Assembly: GCF_009377175.1 (NCBI RefSeq)
Contig: NZ_VJZD01000022.1
Span: 1-64,000 of the forward strand
Direction of reading: 5' to 3'
DNA from: Streptomyces adustus
GTDB lineage: Bacteria > Actinomycetota > Actinomycetes > Streptomycetales > Streptomycetaceae
DNA length: 64,000 nucleotides
Of this stretch, positions 7,468-16,121 are shown one piece after another. The position numbers and the translations under genes are program-made. Every line of letters starts with the position of its first letter. Positions within the stretch are counted from its first letter, which is position 1. The notes below the pieces were generated by a model that saw only the letters and a list, made by a program, of their open reading frames with translations, was not told where the DNA came from and ran no database searches.

Positions 7468-9579
7468 TCACTGACGGGTCAGGACGGTCAGCTCCGCGTC
7501 GTGTTCGGCGGTCCAGGCGTACGGCAGGCCCGAGTGCAGCAGATGGGCGCCGCTGTAGCGGGTTCCGGTGGCGGTGTCGGTGTAGACGGACGCCGGGGTG
7601 AGGCCGCGCAGGCGCAGCCGGGCGGGCCGTCCGGGCACCAGGGGCGCGCCGTCCAGCGGTCCGGTGTTCCAGGCCGTCACCACCACACGCGCACCGCCTC
7701 GTTCCTCGAACTGGAGACCGCACGTCGGGTCGGCGGGGCCGCCCAGCAGATGGACCTCGCCGTGGTGAACGACGTCCCGGATCTCCTTGTACCGGGCGAT
7801 CCACCCTGCGGCCTCGGCACGCTGCGGCGGCGTCCAGTGGCGGATGTCAGCGCCGATGCCGAGCACGCCCGCCATGGAGTTGACGAAGCGGAAGGCGAGC
7901 GAGCGCGGCCGGGCATCGAAGACGCCGGGGGCGTCGGTGACCCAGGAGCTCATGGTGTGCGGGGCGTGTGCGTGGAGGTAGCCGTACTGGATGCGCAGCC
8001 GGTCCATGGGTGCGGTGTTGTCGCTGGGCCACACCACATCGGTGCGGGCGATGGTGGCGTGCTCGACGCGGGCGCCGCCGCCGGCGCAGCCCTCGACCGT
8101 GACATGCGGGTGGGCGCTGCGCAGATGGTCCAGGACGCGGAGGTAGCCGGCCACGTGCGCGGCGTCGAGGTCCTGCCGCTCCGGGTCGGGACCGTCCGGG
8201 TGACCCGGGCGGCCGCGTTCGGTGGGAGGCCGGTTCATGTCCCACTTGAGGTAGCCGATCGCGTGGGAGCCGAGCAGCCGGTCCAGGGTGCCGATGACGA
8301 ACTCCTGGACATCCGCACGGCCGAGGTCGAGCAGGAGCTGGTTGCGTACGAGCGTCACCGGGCGGCCGTCGATCCGGTACACCCACTCGGGGTGCTCGGA
8401 GTACAGCTTCGAGCGGGGACTGATGCCCTCGGGCTCGACCCACAGGCCGAAGTCCATGCCGAGGGCGCGTACGTCCTCGACGAACCGGTCGAATCCGCCG
8501 GGGAATTCAGCCGGGTCGGGGTACCAGTCGCCGAGGCCGCCGGTGTCGTCGGGGCGGCCGGTGAACCAGCCGTCGTCGACGACGAAGAGTTCGGCGCCCA
8601 GCCCGGCGGCGAGCGTGGCGAGTTCGAGCTGGCCCGCGGCGTCGACGTCGAAGCCGGTGGCCTCCCACGAGTTGTACAGGACCTTGCGGGGACGGTCGAT
8701 GCGCTCGCCGGTCAGGTGCCGCTCGTAGCGGTGCCAGACGCGGGCCAGGCCGTCGAGGCCGTGCGGGCTGAAGGCGCAGGCCAGGCGGGGCGTGACGAGG
8801 GTGGTGCCGGGGGCGAGGCGGACGGCGCCCTCGTGGGGCACCCGGCCGGCGCGCACCCGCACCGCGCCGCCGGGCTCGGCGTCGGCGGTGATCCGCCAGT
8901 TCCCGGACCACTCCAGCGCGAGACCGTACGTGGGGGTGGCTCCCTCGGTGGGGAAGGCGGCGTCCTGGACGGCGAGCCAGGGGTGGTAGGCGTGGCCGGC
9001 CGAGCCCTGGGTGCTCTCCATCTCGAAGCGCCCGCGGTGCAGTTCCACGTTCTCGAGCTGGAACTCCTGCGACCACTGGCCGGCCAGGTACGTCAGCCGC
9101 GCGCCGCCCTGGACGGGCACGTTGACGGCGGCGGAGTCGAAGCGCTCCAGCCGCACCTCGTCCTCGCCGGTGCAGGCGAGCTCCGTCCAGCGCAGGACGA
9201 CATCGGTGCCGGGCACCGTCTCGTAGCACAGGGCGGTGCGCAGTCCGAGGAGGTCGTCGGCGAACTCCAGACGCAGCGCACGGTCGCCGTTCTGCGTGGC
9301 GCCGTCGAACCGCCACCAGCTGCCGCGGTCGCCGCCGGGGCGGGAGGCGATGAGGTCGGCGCCGGTGAACGGCCGCAGCCCGTAAGGGATGTACTCGGCC
9401 GGGGCGGCGTCGGCGGGGGTGATGAAGTGGGTGCGACGGGACCAGTCCATGGGCGACGGTCCGTCCTCGGCGCCGTGCGGCCCCCACGCGGCGAGTTCGG
9501 CCCAGCGTCCGTCGCCGCCGAGGGTGACGGCGTAGGTGGTGGTGTCGGTGCGCAGCAGCCACCGGTCGGGCGAGGTCAC
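7468..9579 (-). CDS. GH36 alpha-galactosidase, intracellular
   Basis: A 703-residue glycoside hydrolase family 36 enzyme. The expected nucleophile is Asp447 in 'YLKWDMNR' and the acid/base is Asp520 in 'VVWPSDNTAPMDRL'. 'VVDDGWF' and 'GLWVEPE' are also typical of the family. There is no signal peptide, so it should act on imported oligosaccharides such as melibiose, raffinose or galactomannan fragments. The GTG start at 9579 overlaps the permease stop (GTGA). The longer open frame upstream would overlap the permease and is rejected. It releases galactose for the oxidative pathway encoded downstream. Confidence 0.95.
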   Translation of the reverse strand: MTSPDRWLLRTDTTTYAVTLGGDGRWAELAAWGPHGAEDGPSPMDWSRRTHFITPADAAPAEYIPYGLRPFTGADLIASRPGGDRGSWWRFDGATQNGDRALRLEFADDLLGLRTALCYETVPGTDVVLRWTELACTGEDEVRLERFDSAAVNVPVQGGARLTYLAGQWSQEFQLENVELHRGRFEMESTQGSAGHAYHPWLAVQDAAFPTEGATPTYGLALEWSGNWRITADAEPGGAVRVRAGRVPHEGAVRLAPGTTLVTPRLACAFSPHGLDGLARVWHRYERHLTGERIDRPRKVLYNSWEATGFDVDAAGQLELATLAAGLGAELFVVDDGWFTGRPDDTGGLGDWYPDPAEFPGGFDRFVEDVRALGMDFGLWVEPEGISPRSKLYSEHPEWVYRIDGRPVTLVRNQLLLDLGRADVQEFVIGTLDRLLGSHAIGYLKWDMNRPPTERGRPGHPDGPDPERQDLDAAHVAGYLRVLDHLRSAHPHVTVEGCAGGGARVEHATIARTDVVWPSDNTAPMDRLRIQYGYLHAHAPHTMSSWVTDAPGVFDARPRSLAFRFVNSMAGVLGIGADIRHWTPPQRAEAAGWIARYKEIRDVVHHGEVHLLGGPADPTCGLQFEERGGARVVVTAWNTGPLDGAPLVPGRPARLRLRGLTPASVYTDTATGTRYSGAHLLHSGLPYAWTAEHDAELTVLTRQ

Positions 9580-10490
9580 TTCACGGCTCCGAGGTTCAGT
9601 CCGGCCACGAAGTGGCGCTGGAAGCGGAGGAAGACGGCCACGGTCGGGGCGGCGGCGATCACCGAACCGGCCGCGATGACGTTCCACATGGACACGTACT
9701 GGCCTTGTAGCCCGATCAGTGAGGCGGTGACGGGCATCTGGCTGTCGGTGCGCAGCACCGTGATGGCCCACAGCAGGTCGTTGAAGATCCAGGTGAACGA
9801 CAGGGCGGTCAGCGCCGCCAGCGCGGGGCGGGCCAGCGGCAGGATGATCCGCCAGTAGATCTGCCACGGGCTCGCGCCGTCGATGACGGCGGCCTGCTGG
9901 ATCTCACCGGGGATCGCCCGCATGAAACCGTGCAGGACGAAGACGTAGAAGCCGACGCCGAAGCCGACCTGCACGCCGACCAGGGCGTACAACCGGTCGT
10001 AGATGCCGAGCACTTCACTCAGCTTGGAGACCGGGATCAGCAGGATCTGCGGAGGCAGCAGGTTGCCGCCGAGCATGAGCAGCAGCAGGACGCGCCGGAA
10101 GGGCAGGTCGTACCGGCTGAGCGCGAACGCCGCCATGGAGGCCAGACCGAGCGAGAGTGCCACGGTGGGCAGGGTGACCAGCATGCTGTTGATGAGAGCG
10201 CGCTGCTGGCCGCCGTCCACCCACGCCTGGCGGAAGCCGTCGAGGGTGAACGAGTGCGGCCGGCTGCCCACGCCGTGCGCGGCGATGTCGTCGAACGTGC
10301 GGGTACTGGTGACCAGCACGAGGACGATCGGCAGCAGCCACAGCGCGGACAGCGCTCCCGCGGAGAGGTGGAAGCCGGCCGTGCGCAGCCTGCGGCCGTC
10401 CAGGACGGGGCGGCGGGGCGTCGCGGTCTTGGCGGGTGCGGTGCGGACCTCGGTGTCCTCGGCGTGTGCGGCCGTGTGGGTGGCGGTCAT
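9576..10490 (-). CDS. Sugar ABC transporter permease, MalG type
   Basis: A 304-residue CUT1-family inner-membrane permease with six predicted hydrophobic helices and a hydrophilic N-terminal tail. The cytoplasmic EAA loop that contacts the ATPase is visible as 'IQQAAVIDGASPWQIYWRI' followed by 'LPLARP'. It ends in the usual MalG-like 'FVAGLNLGAVK'. ATG at 10490 overlaps the preceding permease stop by four bases. No ATP-binding subunit is encoded nearby; Streptomyces CUT1 importers commonly share the ATPase MsiK, encoded elsewhere. Confidence 0.92.
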   Translation of the reverse strand: MTATHTAAHAEDTEVRTAPAKTATPRRPVLDGRRLRTAGFHLSAGALSALWLLPIVLVLVTSTRTFDDIAAHGVGSRPHSFTLDGFRQAWVDGGQQRALINSMLVTLPTVALSLGLASMAAFALSRYDLPFRRVLLLLMLGGNLLPPQILLIPVSKLSEVLGIYDRLYALVGVQVGFGVGFYVFVLHGFMRAIPGEIQQAAVIDGASPWQIYWRIILPLARPALAALTALSFTWIFNDLLWAITVLRTDSQMPVTASLIGLQGQYVSMWNVIAAGSVIAAAPTVAVFLRFQRHFVAGLNLGAVK

Positions 10491-11386
10491 CAGTCGGCCT
10501 CCCGGAAGGCGCGCACGAGGTAGCTCACGATGACGCCGAAGGCCAGGACGAAGATGACGACGGCGAGTGCGGAGCCGTATCCCAGGCGCAGGGACTGGAA
10601 CGCGGTGGAGTACATGTAGGTGCTCAGCAGTTCGGAGGAATGGTAGGGGCCGCCGCGGGTGAGCGCCCAGACGACGTCGAACGAGCGCAGCGAGTCGATG
10701 ACGATCACCGACAGGACGACCGCGTTGACGCTGCGCAGCTGCGGCAGGGTGATGTGCCGGAACTGCTGCCAGCGGGTGGCGCCGTCGACCTTGGCGGCCT
10801 CGTACAGGACGGGGTCGACGCCCTTGAGGCCGGCCAGGTACAGCACCATCACATAGCCGACCTGGCGCCACAGCGCGGGCACGATCACCGCGTAGAAGGC
10901 GGTGTCCTGGTCGGCGAGCCAGGCGTGCTTCCAGCCGCCGAGACCGACGGCCTCCAGCACGTTGTTGATCAGGCCGTCCGGCTGGTACATCGCCTGCCAC
11001 ACCAGCGCGGTCGCGACCAGCGAGAAGACCACCGGCAGGAAGAGCGCCGCCCGGTAGAACCCGATGCCGCGCCGCTCCTTCTGCAACAGCATCGCGGTGC
11101 CGAGCCCGAGGGCTGCGGAGAGCCCGCCGAAGAGCAGCAGCCACAGCACCGTGTTGATCGCGGCGGTGCGGAAGACCGCGTCGTGCACCATCTCGCTGTA
11201 GTTGCCCAGGCCGACGAACTTCGGGGCCGCCAGGCCGTCCCAGGAGGTGAGGGAGAGGTAGAAGCCCTGTAGGGCCGGCCAGAAGACCCAGAACCCCTCG
11301 GCGAGCAGCGGGACGAGGACGAAGGCCAGGACCACCGGGGGCACCCGGGTGGCCCTGGACCGTCGTGCGGAGCCGATCAGCGCCAT
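10490..11386 (-). CDS. Sugar ABC transporter permease, MalF type
   Basis: A 298-residue CUT1 permease with six hydrophobic helices. The EAA loop is 'LYEAAKVDGATRWQQFRHI' followed by 'TLPQL'. ATG at 11386 is preferred because GGAG lies nine bases upstream. A GTG at 11392 that overlaps the binding-protein stop is possible. It pairs with the MalG-type permease to form the membrane channel for an alpha-galactoside importer, an inference from the flanking alpha-galactosidases. Confidence 0.92.
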   Translation of the reverse strand: MALIGSARRSRATRVPPVVLAFVLVPLLAEGFWVFWPALQGFYLSLTSWDGLAAPKFVGLGNYSEMVHDAVFRTAAINTVLWLLLFGGLSAALGLGTAMLLQKERRGIGFYRAALFLPVVFSLVATALVWQAMYQPDGLINNVLEAVGLGGWKHAWLADQDTAFYAVIVPALWRQVGYVMVLYLAGLKGVDPVLYEAAKVDGATRWQQFRHITLPQLRSVNAVVLSVIVIDSLRSFDVVWALTRGGPYHSSELLSTYMYSTAFQSLRLGYGSALAVVIFVLAFGVIVSYLVRAFREAD

Positions 11387-11388
11387 CG

Positions 11389-12681
11389 TCACTGGCTCCA
11401 GATCTTCTGTGCGCTGCGCTGCCAGGTGGTGAGGATGGAACCGATCTCCTTGGGCTTGGCCAGGTAGTGCACCAGGGCCGTGTCCGCGGTCGGCTGGAGC
11501 GCGTCGCTGGAGTCCCGGTTGAAGAACTGGGTGAGCTCGGCGGCGCTCTCGATGAGCTTGCGGCCCTTGAGGACGAGCGGGGTGCCCGCGTCCTTGGCGT
11601 CCGGGTGGGTCGGCAGCGAGGTGCCGGACGAGCTCTTGAGGTAGAGCTCCTGCGCCTCGGCGGTGGCGAGGTAGCGCATCAGCTCCTTGACGTCGTCGGC
11701 ACGTCCGGTGCGGGCGCTGGCGAAGTAGCCGTCGGTGGGCGCCTCTTCGGCGACCGGCACCTTCGGGTCGATGATGGGGAACTGGAAGAAGTCCAGGTCG
11801 CCCAGGGCGTCCTTGGGCGCGGCGTCGGCGAAGAAGGTGCCGATGAGCATCATGCCGGTCCGGCCCTGGAGCAGGGCGGTGGTGGCGTCCTGGAAGGGGA
11901 TCGCCGTGCCGTTCGGGTCGAAGTACGGGCGGACCTCGTCCCACTTGTCGAAGACCTTGCGGACCTCGGGGCCGTCGAAACGGTGCTTCCCGGCCAGGAG
12001 TTCGCGGTGGAACGTGGCGCCGTTGACGCGGATGTCGAGGTAGTCGAACCATGCGGAGGCGACCCACGGGGTGTCGCCGCCGGCGCCGAGGCCGATCGGG
12101 GCGACGCCCTTGCTCTTGAGCTTGTCGCACAGGTCGAGGAACTCGTCCCAGGTCTTGGGCTCCTGCACGCCCCACTTCGCGAAGTTGGACTTGCGGTAGA
12201 ACATGCCCCACCAGTAGTAGCTGGTGGGCACGAAGACCTTCTTGCCGCTGGAGGCCGAGGTGCACAGCTTCTTCAACGCGTCCGAGTAGCCGGAGAGCTC
12301 GGGCTTCGTCCAGATGTCGTCGAGGTCGAGGAGCAGGTCCTTCTTGGCGTACGACTCGGCGACGGAACCGGGGTACCAGGTGTAGACGTCCGGCGGGTTG
12401 GCCGACGTGAGGTAGGTCGGCAGCTGCGTGCGGAAGGTCTCCGAGGCGACGGTGTTGAGCTGCGCCTTGGCGTCGCCGCGCTTGTCGAAGGCGGCGACGA
12501 TCTGCTGCATCGCGGTCTTGGCCTGCGGCGAGGAGAGGTTGGACTGCAGGGTCACGGGGCCGCCGGACTTGCCTCCGGAGGCGGACGGGCTCGAGGTGAC
12601 GCAGCTGCTGAGCAGCGCGCCGGCGCCGACTGCGCCTGTTCCTATGAGGAATCTGCGGCGGGTGGCGTTGAAGGCGGTCAT
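11389..12681 (-). CDS. Extracellular sugar-binding lipoprotein of ABC importer
   Basis: A 430-residue solute-binding protein of the CUT1 family. The N-terminus has a twin-arginine-like stretch ('TRRRFLIGTGAVGAGALL') ending in the lipobox 'LSSC', so it should be exported, possibly folded, and lipid-anchored. The mature part shows the family features 'FVPTSYYWWGMFYRKSNF', 'GRTGMMLIGTFFA' and a late Tyr/Trp-rich C-terminus. It is the first gene of the operon. The likely ligand is an alpha-galactoside, inferred from neighbours. Confidence 0.92.
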   Translation of the reverse strand: MTAFNATRRRFLIGTGAVGAGALLSSCVTSSPSASGGKSGGPVTLQSNLSSPQAKTAMQQIVAAFDKRGDAKAQLNTVASETFRTQLPTYLTSANPPDVYTWYPGSVAESYAKKDLLLDLDDIWTKPELSGYSDALKKLCTSASSGKKVFVPTSYYWWGMFYRKSNFAKWGVQEPKTWDEFLDLCDKLKSKGVAPIGLGAGGDTPWVASAWFDYLDIRVNGATFHRELLAGKHRFDGPEVRKVFDKWDEVRPYFDPNGTAIPFQDATTALLQGRTGMMLIGTFFADAAPKDALGDLDFFQFPIIDPKVPVAEEAPTDGYFASARTGRADDVKELMRYLATAEAQELYLKSSSGTSLPTHPDAKDAGTPLVLKGRKLIESAAELTQFFNRDSSDALQPTADTALVHYLAKPKEIGSILTTWQRSAQKIWSQ

Positions 12682-13023
12682 CTGTGCACTCCCTTGGTGC
12701 CATGGAACGGAGCTTGGGGCCCCCTGACGGCCCGGCTCAGGGCGCGGCAGGCACAGCTTGGCTCAGGGGTCGGAGGGCCGTCAAGATTAATTAGTAATTT
12801 ATTTCGTGGAGGGTGTGCCCCAGGGCGAACAAGCCTCCAGGACACACCCGTTGGCGCGGGGTGAAGCCGGATCGGGCGGTGATGCGATGGTGCGGTGGTA
12901 CGGAACGACGCAGATGGAACTGGACTGAACCGGCTGAAAACCTCTGGAACTTGATGGAACTCGATGGAACCGCGTCGGGCGGGTCGAGCGGGCCGAGCAG
13001 GTCGAGCAGGTCGAACGCGCAGC
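12682..13023. other. Intergenic region upstream of the importer operon
   Basis: Apart from the operator/promoter at 12779-12801, no gene is supported. Positions 12970-13015 hold a short purine-rich run of GGTCGAGC/AGGTCGAGC-like units just after the GH27 stop. It could be a degenerate repeat. Confidence 0.5.
12779..12801 (-). promoter_or_regulatory. Operon promoter with AT-rich operator
   Basis: On the minus strand, TTGACG (12779-12784) lies immediately downstream of an AT-rich near-palindrome, TTAATT-AGT-AATTTA (plus strand 12787-12801). The same arrangement occurs in front of the GH27 gene (15257-15279). It lies about 100 bp upstream of the binding-protein ATG. A -35 role for TTGACG is inferred. 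Confidence 0.6.
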
Positions 13024-15156
13024 TCAGAGCCCGGTCTGGTGGACGCGCCCGTCCACTCCCCGGAAGGCGACCAGCACGTTCCCGTCCGGCCCGGCCACGG
13101 CACCGAGCGCCCCGTCGAAGGCGCCGCTGACGAAGCCGTCGACCTTGCTCCAGCCGGCCCAGCCGCCGGATGCCGTCCAGCTGCGGGTCCAGAGCGTGTA
13201 GTCACCGGCACGTGCGTACAGGTGCACCGCGCCGCCGGACGCCACCAGCGTCGGGCTGCCGCTCACCGTGCCGCCGAGGGCCGTCCAGTCCGACCACTCG
13301 CCGGAAGCGTCGCGCGTCCGCTCCCACACCGAGTCGTCGGAGGTGCGCACGGCCACGTGCAGACGGCCCGCGTCGTCCACGACGCCCGAGGGACGGCCGT
13401 AGAACGCCTGGTCCTGCGGGGCGCCCTGCGAGGTCCAGCCGGAGGCCGGGCCGCGCGACCACAGCCGGCCGTCCGCGCCGCGGGCGACGAGCGTCCAGTC
13501 GTCCGGGCCGGCGAAGGCCACGGTCGGCGCGTCCGTCAGTGTGCCGCCCAGGCTCTGCCAGCGGCCCCAGTGCCCGTTCGCGTACACGCGCCGGTAGGCG
13601 CTGTCGTCGGTGCCGCGTACGAAGACGTCGATCCGGCCGCCGGCGGAGGCGTACGCGGCGGGCTGGCCGAGGATCCGGCCGTGCGTCGGGCCGCCCAGAT
13701 CGCTGCTGCGAGCCCTGGACCAGTCACCGCCACGGGCCGTCTGCGCCCGCAGGGACCCGTCCGTGCCGCGGGTGAAGACGGTCATGGTGTCGCCGTCGCG
13801 CACCAGGGCCGGGCTCGCCGATGCGCGGCCGGGCAGCTGCGCGCCGGGGGCCTGATCGGTGCCGGTCAGCTTCAGGAACGCGGTGCCGTGTGCGGGGACG
13901 CGCACGGTGTACGAACCGGTGAAGGTGCCGCGCGAGGTGCGGGCCCGCAGATCGCGGACGCCGACCTCACCCGTCAGGCCGGCGTCGGCGAACCTCACCG
14001 TACGGTCCTGCGCCTGGTCGGAACGGTTGAGCAGGACGACCGCCCGCCTGCCCGCGCCCTGGAGCACCTTGCTGTAGACGTCGCCGACGGAGTCGGTGGC
14101 CACACGGGCGCCCTGGATGCCCAGCGGGTCCTGGTCGACGGCGATGATCTCGGGATTGCGCAGGGTGTCGAGCATGGACTGCGACAAGGTGCGCGGGTCG
14201 CTGCCGAGCATCAGGGGCGAGGCCATCTCGGCCCACATCACGAACTGGGTGGTGGACTCCTCCTGGTCGAGTTCGTAGCCGCCGTCGGCGAGCTTGCGCA
14301 TCGGGATGAGATAGTCCGGGTCGTTCCAGCGCCCGGGGCCCTGCGCCTCGGGGTGCCAGGCGTTGGCATCCATGTTGCGCAGGATGTTCGGCCACTCCCC
14401 GGCCGTCGGGGTGCCCCAGGCGATGTCGGTGCCGGTACGCCAGGAGTCGGCGGTCGTCGGCCCGTAGACGAAGGTGTTGTGCGCGTCCTGCGCGGGGGTG
14501 TGCGACATGCCCCAGTCGTCGGTGAGCGGGTTGCACACGTTGAGCAGCATCTTCCGGCCGGACTTGGCGACGGCGTCGCTGAACTCCTTGAAGGCCGGGC
14601 CCGGATCGAGTCCGGCGCCGATGCCGCACAGGAAGTCGGCCTTGATGGCGTCCACCTTCCACTCGGCGAACTGGCGCGCGTCCTGGGTGTAATGGCCGCG
14701 GCTGCCGAGCCCGCACCACGTGCCGCCGTCGTACTCGCCCGCGTCGGTGTAGATACCGGCCTTGAGACCGCGCTGGTGAAGGTACGTCACGAGTGCGGGG
14801 ATGCCGGAGGGGAAGCGCGTGGGACTGGCCACGAGCCGGCCCGACTGCGGGTCGCGCGGCTGGTCGGCCTGCCAACCGCCGTCCAGCCAGACGATGTTGT
14901 ATCCGCTGTCGCGCAGTCCGCTGCTGACGAGGTAGTCGGCGACCTTCTTGACCTGGTCCTCCGTCGGGGCGCCGAGCCCGTAGTAGGTGTTCCATCCCAT
15001 GTACGGCGTGGCGGCGAGACCGCTGTCGTAGTACTGCGGCGCACCCTGGTCGTCCGCGGCGTGCGCCGTCGGAACAGCCGACCCGACCAGTACCGCGGCG
15101 CCGAACACCGCCGCGGTCCGCCGCACACGCGCCATCTCTGCACGATGCGAAGTCAC
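13024..15156 (-). CDS. Secreted GH27 alpha-galactosidase with C-terminal lectin-like propeller repeats
   Basis: A 710-residue secreted enzyme. The signal peptide ('RRTAAVFGAAVLVGSAVPT' then 'AHA') is followed by the GH27 barrel (about 45-340). It shows 'TPYMGWNTYYG', 'VWLDGGW', the nucleophile Asp174 in 'IKADFLCG' and the acid/base Asp244 in 'SWRTGTDI'. An antiparallel C-domain (about 340-415) follows. Residues about 430-710 contain five or so repeats of the type 'DLGG..G....P...A.....VFVRGTD', resembling fucose-lectin-like beta-propellers, which may bind glycans. GTG at 15156 is chosen because GGGAGAAACAA precedes it. The pathway role is to liberate galactose or shorten galactosides outside the cell. 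Confidence 0.93.
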   Translation of the reverse strand: MTSHRAEMARVRRTAAVFGAAVLVGSAVPTAHAADDQGAPQYYDSGLAATPYMGWNTYYGLGAPTEDQVKKVADYLVSSGLRDSGYNIVWLDGGWQADQPRDPQSGRLVASPTRFPSGIPALVTYLHQRGLKAGIYTDAGEYDGGTWCGLGSRGHYTQDARQFAEWKVDAIKADFLCGIGAGLDPGPAFKEFSDAVAKSGRKMLLNVCNPLTDDWGMSHTPAQDAHNTFVYGPTTADSWRTGTDIAWGTPTAGEWPNILRNMDANAWHPEAQGPGRWNDPDYLIPMRKLADGGYELDQEESTTQFVMWAEMASPLMLGSDPRTLSQSMLDTLRNPEIIAVDQDPLGIQGARVATDSVGDVYSKVLQGAGRRAVVLLNRSDQAQDRTVRFADAGLTGEVGVRDLRARTSRGTFTGSYTVRVPAHGTAFLKLTGTDQAPGAQLPGRASASPALVRDGDTMTVFTRGTDGSLRAQTARGGDWSRARSSDLGGPTHGRILGQPAAYASAGGRIDVFVRGTDDSAYRRVYANGHWGRWQSLGGTLTDAPTVAFAGPDDWTLVARGADGRLWSRGPASGWTSQGAPQDQAFYGRPSGVVDDAGRLHVAVRTSDDSVWERTRDASGEWSDWTALGGTVSGSPTLVASGGAVHLYARAGDYTLWTRSWTASGGWAGWSKVDGFVSGAFDGALGAVAGPDGNVLVAFRGVDGRVHQTGL

Positions 15157-15256
15157 TTGTTTCTCCCGAGAGTTGGGGGACACGAGGCACCCCCGCTCCG
15201 GCTGGTACGCCGGGGGCCGGTGCCACGGCGGAAACTGTGCCCAGGCCCCTGAAGGC

Positions 15257-15279
15257 TGTCAATATTAATTGCTAATTAA
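15257..15279 (-). promoter_or_regulatory. GH27 promoter with AT-rich palindromic operator
   Basis: On the minus strand a consensus TTGACA (15257-15262) lies next to the palindrome TTAATT-GCT-AATTAA (15265-15279). The match to the operon site is GTCAA-K-ATTAATT-NN-TAATT. It is about 100 bp upstream of the GTG, as at the operon. The location suggests co-regulation by one factor. Confidence 0.65.
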
Positions 15280-15352
15280 CTTAAAAACGGGATCTCGAAG
15301 TGACGTAGGGTCGGCTGGGCTCACTGGGCCCGGCCCTCACTTTCAGCACTTG

Positions 15353-15373
15353 ACCTTGACGCAACGGCAAGGT
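15353..15373 (+). promoter_or_regulatory. MerR-type operator
   Basis: The inverted repeat ACCTTG-N9-CAAGGT lies 13 bp upstream of the MerR start codon. TTGACC overlaps its left arm. Spaced dyads between or near promoter elements are typical MerR autoregulation sites. Confidence 0.55.
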
Positions 15374-15386
15374 TCTTACTGGAGGC

Positions 15387-16121
15387 ATGCGAATCGGAGA
15401 GATCGCCGCGCTCGTCGGGCTCACCACCCGGGCGATCCGGCACTACCACCACGTCGGACTGCTTCCGGAACCGGAGCGGCGCCCCAACGGCTACCGGGTC
15501 TACAACGTCCGCGACGCCGTCCTGCTCGCCCGGGTGCGCCGGCTCACCGAACTCGGTCTCAGCCTCGATGAAGTACGCGACGTCCTCGCCGATGACGCCG
15601 GGCGCGAACTGGCCGAGGTATTGGAGGAACTCGACGCCGACCTGGCGCGCCAGGAGGCCGCCATCCGAGAGCGCCGTTCCCGGCTCGGCGCCCTGCTCGC
15701 CGAGCCGCCCGGCGCGGCCGGGCCCGTCTCACCCGCCCTCGCAGCCCTACTGGCACAGGCTCCCAGGACGGACTCGCCGAGCGCGGCCAAGGACCGCGAG
15801 TACCTCACGCTGATGGACGCCGCCGGCGCTGGCGGCCAAGGGATTTTCGGGGTGTTCGGAACTCTGATCGCCGACCCCGCAGTCGTCGAACTGTATGAAC
15901 GCCTCGACGCGCTCGCCGAAGCTCCCACCGACGATCCGCGGATCGCGCCCCTGGCAGCGGACCTGATGGCGGTCGTCCCCGAGGAACTGTTCGCCGCGAT
16001 CCCCGCGGACGGGGTGGTCGTGACCGGGTTCAGGGAGGCGTTGCTCGCCGAGTACACCCCGGCGCAGGCGGAAGTCGTGGGCAGACTCATGGACGCGTTC
16101 ATGGAAAGGGGCCGGGGGTGA
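15387..16121 (+). CDS. MerR-family transcriptional regulator
   Basis: A 244-residue regulator. The N-terminal winged helix ('MRIGEIAALVGLTTRAIRHY' then 'HHVGLL') and wing ('RRPNGYRVYNVRDAVLLARV') are typical MerR, followed by the dimerisation helix (about residues 70-105). The C-terminal 130 residues are a helical domain resembling TipAS-like or uncharacterised effector domains, with no metal-binding cysteine signature. GGAGG lies four bases before the ATG. The next gene overlaps by four bases (GTGA), so the pair is an operon. Confidence 0.88.
   Translation: MRIGEIAALVGLTTRAIRHYHHVGLLPEPERRPNGYRVYNVRDAVLLARVRRLTELGLSLDEVRDVLADDAGRELAEVLEELDADLARQEAAIRERRSRLGALLAEPPGAAGPVSPALAALLAQAPRTDSPSAAKDREYLTLMDAAGAGGQGIFGVFGTLIADPAVVELYERLDALAEAPTDDPRIAPLAADLMAVVPEELFAAIPADGVVVTGFREALLAEYTPAQAEVVGRLMDAFMERGRG

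Noticed and set aside
7501..9858. 785-residue plus-strand open frame
   Set aside because: Antisense to the GH36 gene with catalytic residues intact; a high-GC shadow.
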